This document shows, one piece after another, positions 11,018 to 21,716 of a DNA stretch of 64,000 nucleotides (positions are counted from its first letter, which is position 1; every line of letters begins with the position of its first letter). Under the pieces are notes generated by a model, which had not been told where the DNA came from, made no database searches, and worked only from the letters and a program-made list of their open reading frames with translations. Made by a program: the position numbers and the translations under genes. This stretch comes from Solanum dulcamara (Eukaryota; Streptophyta; Magnoliopsida; Solanales; Solanaceae): assembly GCF_947179165.1 (NCBI RefSeq), contig NC_077241.1, positions 30,933,246 to 30,997,245 on the forward strand, read 5' to 3'.

Positions 11018-13415
11018 AGTTCTTTCTTGGAATTTCTACAAACTATGTTTTGTAAAGTCTTATTTATCGGTGTGTTATGTACCACATCTATAAACAGGAG
11101 GCTATAGGACATTTAGGATATTACCTTTTATTCATATCTAAGATCGTGCGATAGAGCTGAGTCATAAGGAGTGAAATTCCTTATGCTAACCTATGATTTC
11201 AGTAGGAGGACAACATCGATAAAAGAAAGTAACTGATGATATTGGAAGTTACAAAGTACGCAGGTAAGCAAAGGCATGAAAGTGATATGTCAGGTAAGGT
11301 ATTGAAGTGCGATTGTCATGTAAAGTTAAAAATGGAAAGGATAATTAGATAGGGCAGTGTAACAGGTGTAGTTTGAGTTGGGCATATGAGGTAAGTCCAT
11401 CATTTTATACTGTTATTGATATTGGGCGCCCTGTGTGGCTGCGATATGATATGAGGTGAATAATATATTGGCCCTGTGAGGCATTGTTGGCATTTTCTGC
11501 GTGTAAGTATTGAGATAGTAAGAAATATAGAGGAAACTCTGCCCAAATTTTCCTAGAAATAAGAAGAGAATGAGATATAGGGCTATAGTATGTCTTAAAA
11601 GGTCGTGCCCATAACAATGATGAGATTTGGTTAAACCACGAGTATGGCTGACCCCGAGAAATAAGTTAATTACTGAATTGATGGCAATAGAAACTAGGAG
11701 GTCGATACTGGTATGGTAAAACAAAGTTGGAAAAGGCTCATGATCTTGAGAAAATGATTTAGGGTAGACTGATAGATCTAGATAGAACGATATAGTAAGG
11801 CACCAACTGAATTGATATACAAGGATAAACTATGACGAGCTATAGTTAAAAGAAGTAGCGGTATGATTAAGATAAGAGTATAAGGGAAAAAGAATTGCAA
11901 TGGATATGAAGTATTAATAAGACAACTTATGGGATATTAAGGATAAGACTAACTAAGAAGAGTAAGTAACCCATAGTAAGAATTGTGAGAAAGGTTAAGA
12001 AGCATTATACCAGGGGACTAAATGGGAACAGGATATAATGTGAATATAATGAAGATCGTTATAAAAATGAGAAAAGCCTAGTAAGGAAGTAACTAAGGGA
12101 TCTGATGTGGTTTGTGGAAAACAGAAAAGCAAATAGAGAATGAATAAGAAAGACTTACACAAAATTATAGGGAAAATTCAGAATAAAAGGTTGAGTGGTA
12201 ACTAAGTGAAGGTGAGCAATAAGACACGATGAATGCCAGAAATGACTGTTATGCTAAGAACAGATAGAGGTGAACAAAAGATGTTTTGAAAACGAGAAAG
12301 GGAGGTTATGTAAAACTAGTATTTTCTGAGGGATATAGGAGTAACATGGAACTCCTTGTGCACAAAAAAACAAATGGACATAGACAAGAGTAGTGAAAGG
12401 ATTACTAAAGGAGGCACTCGAAGTGGACGTGATTAATTAAGTATGAGTATCAGATAAAGAGGGAAATAGACAGCTACAAACTGAAGGTATAGTATGATAA
12501 AAAGGTGATAGGACAAGGCCACTATTAAAATAAAGTTGATATGATTTTGAGTAAAATTAGAAGTAAGCATCGGGTACACAACAAGGATGAAAGGCATGAG
12601 GCATAGAAGAGTAGTGTGTGCACATAATCTCACCTCGAAATAGGGAAATCCTTAGGGGACAAAGACAGTAGACTTGAGGAACAAGTGGTGCAATATGCAT
12701 CCCTCAAAAAGAAAAAGATGATATAGGTTGGGACAAAAATATTACTTCAAGAAAATTTTGGACACGGATCATTGGAATATAAGTGCTGCCTAAGTAGGAT
12801 TGAAGCAACTATAAGTATTAACTGACTATTGACCAGAATACATAGAATGTGGCTTTGGATAAATTGCTACATCAATTATATTACTCGAGTACCAACCATC
12901 AGATAAGATTTTATATGATATATCGAGAATTTGAAGAACCTCATGATTGTATTAGGGTTTTGTACATGGGTAGACTAAAGTATAGGTGATATAAAGGAAG
13001 ACATGGATATGGTGCAGTATGCCAAATATGTTAGGAAAGACTTATATGCATTTGGAAAGTTGAAAATAAATAGACAATGACATGGATACACACTAAAGGG
13101 GGGAAGTGGATATGAGACATACAAGCGTGAGATGAAACCAACCGATATTACAACGTGTTAACGTGAACACTTAAACTTCAAGTGAGATCCCATACTGGAA
13201 TGAGTTAGCAATATCTAAAAGCCAACAACGGGCATATAACTAATATGGAAACGCTAAGGCATCTTCGGAACTGACTAAATACCTACACATGCTCGTGTAA
13301 GGATTTCAATATGATGCGGGATACGAGAATAGAAAGGAAATCTAAGTAAAGGCACATTGGAATATACATAGAGTATTATAAGTTGGCATAAGACAAATTA
13401 TGAAATAGCTTAAAC

Positions 13416-14045
13416 AAGATCGAGCATCAAAAGCCTGATAACCTATTACAGGAGATAGAAATCCCTACTGGGAAATGGACAAGCCCAGATGTGATCTAGC
13501 AAGTTATTGATAAAGTGAAGTTTATTTGAGGAAAAACCATTAATAGCCCAAAGTCGAAAAAAGTCATACACAGATAATTGACGTCGACCCATAGAGTTTG
13601 AAGTTAGAGATTGGGAGTTCTTCAAAGCCTTACAATAAAAAGAGTAGTGAGATACGGCTAGAAAGGGAAACTTATCCCAAGATACATTGTCCCTCATCAA
13701 ATCAGTTGTAGGATAGACAGAGCTGCCTATAAGTTGGACCTACCATCCGATTTGAGAGCAATACATCCAATTTTTCATGGGTCAATGCTCCGCATATATA
13801 TAAACGACCCTTCGAGAGTATTTCCCATGAACGAGGTCCACATAACAGAGGATTTATCCTACAAGGAGAAACTTATCGCCATCTTGGGTCGACAAATTAG
13901 AAGGTTGTGAACTAAGGACGTGGCTTCCATCAAAGTCTTGTGACAAGATAAAAATACAGAAGAAACGACCTAGGAAGCCGAAGAAAAGATGGAAAAGAAA
14001 TAGTTGTCCCTATTCCCGATGTCTACAGGTGACCTAAACTCCTAA
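13416..14045 (+). pseudogene. Integrase C-terminal remnant, element B
   Basis: Plus-strand fragments start with KIEHQKP and EIEIPTGKW, the segment just after the HHCC zinc finger of gypsy integrase. They jump directly to the post-catalytic part (KSKKVIHR-type, then EFEVRDWEFFKALQ, YIVPHQISCRIDRAAYKLDLP, HPIFHGSMLRIYINDPSRV) and end near AILGRQIRRL and DVASIKVLW, the chromodomain-like tail. The whole catalytic core with the DDE triad is deleted, and several stops and frameshifts occur. No activity is possible. Confidence 0.8.
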
Positions 14046-14157
14046 ATTGATTGGGTTGATAAATAAGATCCCTATGGATGACAACTATTATAGAGAACTC
14101 TCAAAGTCCTTATAAGACCTTATGAGATTAATTAACATTCGAGGATGAATGTTCTAA

Positions 14158-14169
14158 ATAGAGGAAGAA
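14158..14169 (+). promoter_or_regulatory. Polypurine tract of element B
   Basis: Purine-rich run (AGAGGAAGAA) touching the TG start of the 3' LTR. Confidence 0.6.
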
Positions 14170-16851
14170 TGTTATGCCCCACACTTTTGGTACATAGGAA
14201 CATCTATCTAGCTTCTCTAAAGCTATCATGTGATCCACATTATCTATAACATTACCAAATAACTCTAAGGAAGGGAGGATATGATGCTCCATAATAGTGA
14301 AGGTTGGAAATAGAGTTATGAGAATTCAGAAGAAGTTGGAGGTCGAATAATGAGTTATAGGACTCGATTTAATTGCATAAGCTACCTACTTGGATGTCTT
14401 ACATAACTAAGATACTTGAGTACATACCGAGCTTCATAGCAAGGATTACATAGGTTCTTAAAGTAGGATGAGATTACGAACCCATGAAAGAGGTGGAAGG
14501 AGGCGTAACACCTACTCAAAAACAAGTAGGTGATGCACCTACTTGGACCAAGTAGGTGACACAACTACTTGGGGTGGACCCCACCTGCCATGTGGCATCA
14601 TATGGGTAGCTATATGGCATGAGGTGTCACCCTAAGAGGATTCCACATGTCAGCTTCTAAGAATATGTATATGTGTATGTTATGCTGAAGTAAATCTTAT
14701 TTTCAGCAACATTTCTTAGCCAAATTGAGAGCAAAAACGTGAGAGAAAGAAAAGAGTAGCTACGGGTTGATCCAATTCATAAGACTCCGACTTTTGCTTC
14801 GTGAATTAATTATTTAAGGTATCCCATGGATACATGATGGTGTTTAATAGAATAAAATTACTATTTGGGGCAGTGAAGAAGGGACGTGAACAGTCCATCA
14901 ATTTTCAGCATGTTAAGAGAACTTCTGAGGCAAGTTTTAGCAAGGTATGACTTGGTTCTCTTATCCAACATTTTGGTAAGGGTTTGGAAATGTTATGAAG
15001 GTATAAATACAAATTGTAAACATTAAAATATACATGCTATGGCTACAGAACATTGCAGGTCATGTAGGGGCTGGTTTGATGCGATTTTAACAGGTTAAAG
15101 TTTGGCTAGAGTTATTGTTATTGTGGTGTTGTATTGGTCGTTGTTTTGTAGTATTGCAGGGATGGAACATGACTAAAAATGACCTTATATGCTTCTAGTT
15201 GCAGCCACAGGATACCTCAGTTCGTGTGTTTAAATGTTTTACAAAATAGAGATTAAAAACCGTATTTTGGTATCATAGTTTTAAGCGAGTTGTTTGGAGT
15301 TTGTGTTGTGTAATGTTGAAGTGGTTTACTTGTATATATGCTGATGATTTTTTTTGTTGGTTGGCTTCTAAGGTTTGGGGGTTAAATTGAAAGTTCGGAT
15401 AGGGCAAGTTATAAAGGAGATGCTGCCCGATTTTCGTTAACTCCTTAACTAACTAATAGACTAGTCGAGAAAGACGAATAAGGAATTGATTCCTATGGGT
15501 GCTTGGTTGTGGATTTAGAAGCTGGAAGGTAAAAGGTTGCTAACATTAGTATTACTTTCGTGTTAGATAGGTTAAAGGAGTACCGAAGCGAGCTTGAATG
15601 CGATAATCCATAACAGGTATGTAGAGCTATCCCTTCCTTTGACATGTCTTAGATGTACGTTACGGTTGATATGTATATGAAATGTTTGGATAATTCCACT
15701 CATAAAACTCCAGGTATGATTCATAAATCTTTTCCCCTTCTTGATGTTAGAACTCCTGCAATAGCTGAGTTGTTGCCTTTAAGTCTTCTATGTGATGAAA
15801 AGTAGTACATGTAAATCATGTCTCTTCTTTCCTTTGGAATGGCTTAATTGTAAGTGAAATAATATATGATATGGGTTTAGAGGTAATTCCATTTATGAGC
15901 TTCGAGTATAACTCATGACTTATAGTCACTTATGAACATTAAAAGTCTGAAAGTAGTTAAAGTACTATTCTCGAGCCTTTTTATAGTGAATAGTAAGTGA
16001 AGATGCCAGCTCCTCTTCCTAAAGGCTCTACAATGATAAATGTTTTTAATTTCATAAGTTTTGTCTTTGCTTGCATGAGCTATGTGGTATTGTCTTGATG
16101 CATATCTATGATTCCTGAGGCCCCTATTGATGTAATCCCTAATAAAATCTAAAGGGCACTTGAGATAATTACTTCCCTGGTCTTTAGGTGACAGTTCACT
16201 TGACTGTTTCATTGAGTCTCAGAGGGTGAGTTAATTGCATATGGTTTCTCACTACTCTACTCGTGCATGCTGTAACCCTTCTTTCTTTGCATCCCATGAT
16301 GGGCCGGATATTACATCGGCGCAACTTTACTACTTCTTTCACTACGTCCAGGGCCGGATGTGTATAGTTCCATGCGCGAGAAGACGATTTTGTATGTGAG
16401 GTATGGTAAATGTTATAATGATACAATTATTTACTAATTCCTGGGCCATCTGTAATAGGATGGTATGTGTTGTCATATGATGGTACATGTGTGATGGTAT
16501 GTGTGGCGAAATAAGAAACGAATACCGAGTCCCTCCCTAAAGGGCCGGGTACGGTATGTATATATGATGTTGGTACGCTATAGATATACCCCACTCCCTT
16601 CACTGAGTCCCTCACTAAAGGGTCAGATTCTTTATGTAGGCATGCATATAGAAATATAGTGATACATTTGTGACCCCAAGTCCCATAATGAACTGGATGT
16701 GATGTGATAACATATACGATAAAATTATACCGTATATGATGATATGATGCCATATACGATGATGTGATGAAGTGATATACATGATGATATGATGACATGT
16801 TAGTATGATCAAACGATTATGACATCGAGTTCTCTAGAGGGCCGGATACAG
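14170..16851 (+). mobile_element. 3' LTR of element B, truncated
   Basis: Repeats the 5' LTR from its first base, with scattered substitutions and small indels (for example two rather than three hairpin units, and a changed stretch near 15208-15220). It stops at 16851, which corresponds to about 10355 in the 5' LTR, so roughly the last 650 bp are missing. The junction is with unrelated minus-strand LTR sequence and there is no target duplication, so the end was lost by deletion or recombination. Confidence 0.85.
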
Positions 16852-17846
16852 CACGGGTCTTTTAAATTCAACTTACAATCATGAAACATGATGTTAATTA
16901 TACATAATTAGGTTAATATCATAGAATATTTGAGAAAACTCAATGCAAATCATGAAATTAGGGCTATTAATTGAAGAAATCAAAAGAGAATTGAGAAGAA
17001 ATCTTTGGGATACCATTGGTGAAAGGAGCCCATAGATGAAGTTCCACATACCTTGACCTTTATAAGACTTAGAAGAATAGAATTGAAGCTTGACCTTGGA
17101 GGAATCCCTTGAATAGCTTGAGAAAGAAGAAGACTTTTGAGACAAAACTTCACAGAGAAGGTTTTGAATTTTAAGGAATAATGTGAGAATGAGAGGGTTA
17201 GAAGATTTTAGGGTAGTTAATATGTAGGAATCTATTCCCAAAAACCATTCATATTCATTAATGAAATATAGGAAATGACCAAAATATCCATCATTAAAAC
17301 TTAATTCGGACCCCAAAAAAGACCATCGCCACGGCATGTGAAAAACAGTATAATTCATGGTCCTATCTTGAAGTTGGAATTTCAATTTTCTAAAACGCAA
17401 TTATTGGAGGCTGCCCAGCACGAGACCAACCACAGCTCTTAAAAGGCACTGTGGTCTGTGGTGGTCTTCCATGGGGGTAGACTTGGACTTGAAGTCTCAG
17501 GGTTTGCAGGGAAAATTTTAGGACCTCCTCCATAGAGACCTTCACAGTCCGTGGAGGTGACTATGATCTGTGAATCATGAAAGTGGTGTAGGGCCCGTAG
17601 GAAGGGTTCACTATAGAGGCCATTACGGACCATGGACTGCAATACGCCTCATGGTAGCCTCTCATGGTCCATACCTCAAGAAGCCAAATTGTTGGGATGG
17701 ACCACGATGGCCCCTTCACAGCCTGTGGTTCGCTTCACGGCCCATATTGGGTCTCGTGAAGACCACCTGGTGCCAAAAATTGAGTTTTTCTTGAAATTTA
17801 TCTTTAGATACTCATTTTATGACTTTCCAACTTTGGGGATCTTAAA
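16852..17846 (-). mobile_element. C'-family LTR fragment
   Basis: On the minus strand this is the first kilobase of an LTR like that at 38396-40748: it starts near TTTAAGATCCCC and has a U3 dense in CACGGNCCGTGG-like motifs (17440-17760), then an AT-rich leader. It is cut on the left by the junction with element B. Frames at 17570-17856 and 16894-17400 are shadows of these repeats with no family match. Confidence 0.7.
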
Positions 17847-17881
17847 ATATCTCTAGACTTATGAACTAGGTGGAATAAATA

Positions 17882-18180
17882 GAGGATGAGAAGTTAAGGG
17901 ACAAGACTAGAGACTCCAAGAAAGCAAGGACCGATGGTGGTGATTCCTCTTATTCTAGGTCCAAAAATGGTGAGCGTCCTTAATTTTGCCAAAGGCAATC
18001 TGGTCAAGGTTCTTCAAATGGTTCTACTCCAAGGATTTAAAAAGATAGGGTGCCCAACCCGAATCCCCAAGAAGGAGTCCCAAATGTACAAGTTACCCCC
18101 GTATGCAAGTATGGGAAGAATCACAAGGGAGAATGTCTAGCAATAAGGTGCCCAAGCTCAACTAAAAGGTGGTCAATGTA
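17882..18180 (+). pseudogene. Gag C-terminus with damaged zinc knuckle, element C
   Basis: Gag packages the retrotransposon RNA. Only its tail remains: a basic, Ser/Gly-rich region (SKKARTDGGDSSYSRSKNG, QSGQGSSNGSTPR) followed by VCKYGKNHKGECLA (from 18101), a CCHC-type knuckle in which the second Cys is replaced by Tyr. There are stops before the knuckle. The upstream gag is missing; sequence starts abruptly at about 17847 against the C'-LTR fragment. Confidence 0.75.
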
Positions 18181-18214
18181 ATAATCAGTTTTATGCTCTT
18201 CATGCTAGGCAAGA

Positions 18215-18740
18215 GGTGGAGGAGAGTCCCGATGTTATTACCGGCATGTTCTGGCTCTTTCACTATGATGTTTATTCATTACTTGATCCAGATGAAAATT
18301 TGAATTTTTTACTCCTTATGTGCCTATGAGATTTGATATTAGCCCCAAAATATTATTGGAGCCTTTTTTCATTTGTACTCTCGCAGGTCAGTCGGTTGGG
18401 CTAAAAGAGTCTATAGAAATTATTCGGTTTTGGTTTTTAACAAAGTCACTTCATGTGATTGAGTTGAACTTTATATGACCGATTTTGATGTTATACTTTC
18501 AATGGATTGGCTATATGCATGCTATGTTTCTATTGATTGTAGAACCTATGTGGTTAAGTTTTAATTTTCTAATGAGCCGATCCTAGTATGGAAGGGTAGT
18601 GATTTTATGTTTAAGGGTCAATTCATCTTGTGCCTTAAAGATCGGAAAATGATTTTCAAGGGTTGCATTACCATCATGTGTGGGTTAGGGATACTAATTC
18701 CAAAGACCCTACTCTATAGTCGGTCCCTATTGTTAAAGAG
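18215..18740 (+). pseudogene. Aspartic protease remnant, element C
   Basis: Plus-strand fragments read HYDVYSLLDPDENLNF, then TPYVPMRFDISPKILLEPF. The catalytic D is present but the conserved Gly-Ala after it has become Asp-Glu. Frameshifts follow near 18310, 18430 and 18480; TDFDVILSMDWLYACYVSID-type sequence is still visible near 18480-18540. The end runs into VKEFPNV (about 18734), directly fused to an RT segment. Confidence 0.75.
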
Positions 18741-18747
18741 TTTCCAA

Positions 18748-19860
18748 ATGTACATCGACTATCGATAATTGAATACAGTAACCATCAAGAATAAGTATCT
18801 AATTACAAGGATAGATGATTTGGTTGACCAATTGCAAAGAGCTACTTACTTATCTAAGATTGATCTTTGTTTCAGTTATCATCAACTAACGATGAAGGAG
18901 TGTGATATTCCAAGACGACATTTCAAACAAGGTATGGTCATTTTGAATTTCTAGTTATGTCCTTTGGACTACTCAATGCCCCAACGATTTTCATGAGTTT
19001 GATGAATATGGTGTTTAGGAAATACTTGGACATGTTAGTGATTGTGTTTATTGATGATATTTTGGTTTATTTTTTATATGAGGAGGAGCATGCCAATCAT
19101 TTGAAGATTGTGTTGCAAACTTTAAGGGACAAGCAATAATTAACCAAGTTTTAATAAGTGCGAATTTCGGTTAAGGGGAGTGGTATTTCTCAGTCATTGT
19201 TGTCCGGCCATAGAACTAAGGTTGATCCAAGGAAAATGGAGGCAATAAAGAATTAGCCTAGACCATTATCTCCTTCGGACAATAGAAGTTTCTTGGGCCT
19301 AGATAAATATTGTACAAGTTTTGTGGAAGGTTTTTCATCGATTTCGTTGCCTTTGACCAAGTTGACCCAAAAGAAAGTGAAGTTCTAATGGTCTGAAGCT
19401 TGTGAGAAGAATTTCCAAAAGTTGAAGGATCATCTTACTACCTCTCCTATTTTGTCTTTACTAGAAGGGTCTAATGGATTTTTTGTGTGTTGTGATGCCT
19501 CAAGAATTGGAATTGGTTGTGAATTAATGTAACATGGTAAGGTAATAACCTATACTTCTAGTCAACTTAAGGTGCATGAAAGAAACTATCCAACTCATGA
19601 CTTAGAACTAGCGGCGGTTATGTTTTCTTTGGAGACACTATCTTTATGGTGTTCATGTAGATGTCTTCACTAGTCACAAGAGTTTGTAATAAGTGTTTAA
19701 GCAAAAGGACTTGAACCTTCAACAAAGGAGATAGATTGAATTGTTGAAGGACTACGATATAAGTGTATTATACCATCCGGGCAAAGGTAATGTAGTTGCC
19801 AATGCACTTAGTAGGTTATCCATGAATATTGTTGTCCATGTTGAAGAGGGTAAGAAGGAA
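18748..19860 (+). pseudogene. Reverse transcriptase and RNase H, element C
   Basis: RT fragments: YIDYR, VTIKNKYLITRIDDLVDQLQ, YLSKIDL, then [17 protein letters not shown] and the active site VFIDDILVY (GATGAT at 19053-19058). RNase H shows [27 protein letters not shown] and, after a stop-rich stretch, LKDYDISVLYHPGKGNVVAN near 19745-19805. The palm start is missing because the protease end is fused to CIDYR, a deletion of several dozen codons. Many in-frame stops. Confidence 0.85.
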
Positions 19861-20189
19861 TTAGTTAAGGATGTGCATAGATTTACCCAGTCGAAAAAAA
19901 ACTTTTCGCATGGGCTTATCATCTGATACAAAACCAATGCGAGAGGGAGAAGTAGAGGTTGATAGATTTTTATGTGTTTGGTTGGTTGATTCTAGTGAGG
20001 GTGGTTTTCTTGTTCGTAATGGTTTGAAATCATCCCTTCTAATGGATGTACATTTATGCAAGATAATGATTTGGTGTTAGTTGAATTGAAAAAGTTAGTT
20101 GCCAAAACATCCATTGAGGCTTTATCCTAAGGGGGATATGTTGTTCTTCAGTATCAAGGTCGGTTGGTATGTACCCAATATTTAAGGTC

Positions 20190-21020
20190 TAAGGGAATCA
20201 TTCTTGCATGATGTAGTTCTCGATATTTTATTCATCCGCGATCCACCTTGATGTATCATGATTTGGGGGAAGTGTATTGGTGGAGTGTCATGAAAAAGGA
20301 CATAGCGGAATTCATGGAAATGTGTCCTAATTGTAAACATGTGAATGTAGAGCATCAAAAAATGGAAGGTTTAGCTCAAGATATTGAGATTCCTACTTAG
20401 AAGTGGGAAGATGTCAATATAGACTTTGTTATGGGGTTTGCCTCGTTCTAAGAAGTAGCATGATTCTTTTTGGGTTGTTGTGGATCGAATAACTAAGTCG
20501 GAACATTTTCTACCTGTGAAGACTTCTTATAGTGCTGAAAATTATGCTAAGTTGTATATTCGTGAGGTGGTAAAGCTTCATGTAGTTCCCTTTTCTATTA
20601 TATCGGATCGAGGTACTCAATTCACCTCTTATGTTTAGAATTGGCTTCAAAAGGGTCTTGGTATAACAGTCAAGGTAAGTACTTCTTTTCACCCACAAAT
20701 CGATGGCCAAGTTGAAAGAAAGATTCAATTATTAGAGAATAAGATGAGGGCATGTGTCATTGATTTCAAAGGAATATGGGATGAGCATCTATCGTTGATT
20801 GAGTTTGCCTAAAGCAATAGTTATCACTCTAGCATCCAAATGTCTTCTTTTAAAGTCTTATATGAAAGAAGATGTAAGTCCCCGGTGAGATAGTTTGAAG
20901 TGGCTGAGATGGCACTGATTGTTCCTGATTTAGTATTGGATGCTATGGAGAAGGCGAGACTCATAAGAGATAGGTTGAAGATGGATCAAATTTGCCAAAA
21001 TCCCTATTAGGACATTTGGA
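20190..21020 (+). pseudogene. Integrase, element C
   Basis: The zinc-binding HHCC region is readable (SSRYFIHPRSTLMYHDLGE, then EMCPNCKHVNVEHQ), followed by the core in shifting frames. The final catalytic Glu survives in DGQVERKIQLLEN near 20702-20740, and the WDEHLSLIEF and SNSYHSSIQM region lies near 20790-20840. Stops and frameshifts are frequent, including single-base changes near 20400, 20440 and 20800. It is a dead copy close to the integrase at 28190-28985. Confidence 0.82.
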
Positions 21021-21022
21021 AA

Positions 21023-21475
21023 AGAGACATTGAATTTAATGTGGTTCATTGGGTTTATTTGAAGGTTTCAGCCATGAAGGGTGTAATGCATTTCGGTAAG
21101 AAGGGGAAAATAAGTCCTAGGTATGTGGGACCCTATAAAATATTGAAATGTATTGGCGAGGTGGCACATGAGTTAAACTTTCTATTTGAATTAGTTATGG
21201 TTTATCCCGTGTTTCATGTATCAATGTAGAGGAAGTTTGTGGGAGATCCAAATTGCATTGCACCATTGGATAATGTTAGTGTTGAAGAAAAAAGCACATA
21301 TGTAGAGGTTTTGGTAGAAATTCTAGACTGGAAAGTGAAGACATTAAGAAACAAAGAGGTTGCATCTGTCAAGGTATTGTGGTGAAATTAATAAGTAGAG
21401 AGTACTACATGAAAAGCAGAAGCGGACATGATAAAGTGATATTCGTACCTTTTTCCTTCTACTCAAGCTTAAGGT
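21023..21475 (+). pseudogene. Integrase C-terminal chromodomain-like tail, element C
   Basis: Reads VVHWVYLKVSAMKGVMHFGK, KISPRYVGPYKILKCIGEV, then MVYPVFHVSM and, after a stop, LVEILDWKVKTLRNKEVASV. This tail is thought to steer chromoviruses to heterochromatin. It ends near FPSTQA at the stop at about 21471, where the polypurine and LTR region begins. Confidence 0.8.
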
Positions 21476-21703
21476 ATTAGGTTGTTCTTGTTCAAATCGC
21501 CTAAATTTCTACGTTTCAGTTTTCCTTTGTTCTTAATATGCATGCACATTCATATAGATCAATTTTAAAGTCATGTTTTATAATAAATTTGAAAATTGCA
21601 TGCTCTATGAACTTTGATATTTCATTACATTCATGATTGGGTTGTTAGTCTCTTTTTTTGTTCTTTCATGTATATTGAATTTCATTCGAGGACGAATACT
21701 CCC

Positions 21704-21716
21704 AAGGGTGAGATAT
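21704..21716 (+). promoter_or_regulatory. Polypurine tract before LTR at 21717
   Basis: AAGGGTGAGATAT adjoins the LTR start, in the same position as the tract at 29663-29675. Confidence 0.65.

Larger units (their letters stand above)
11002..14169 (+). mobile_element. Interior of element B, mostly non-coding
   Basis: About 3.2 kb between the LTRs, too short for a full gypsy interior. From 11018 to about 13400 I find no gag, protease, RT or RNase H signature in any frame. Stretches of this interior recur in element F (for example GATATAGGTTGGGACAAAA near 12719 and 63397, and CTAAAGGGGGGAAG near 13094 and 63523) and in G (52030-52552, minus). Only an integrase tail is recognisable, from 13416 on. 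Confidence 0.75.

Noticed and set aside
17570..17856. Two overlapping 74-codon frames
   Set aside because: Same reason: U3 of a C'-LTR fragment with CACGG-type repeats.
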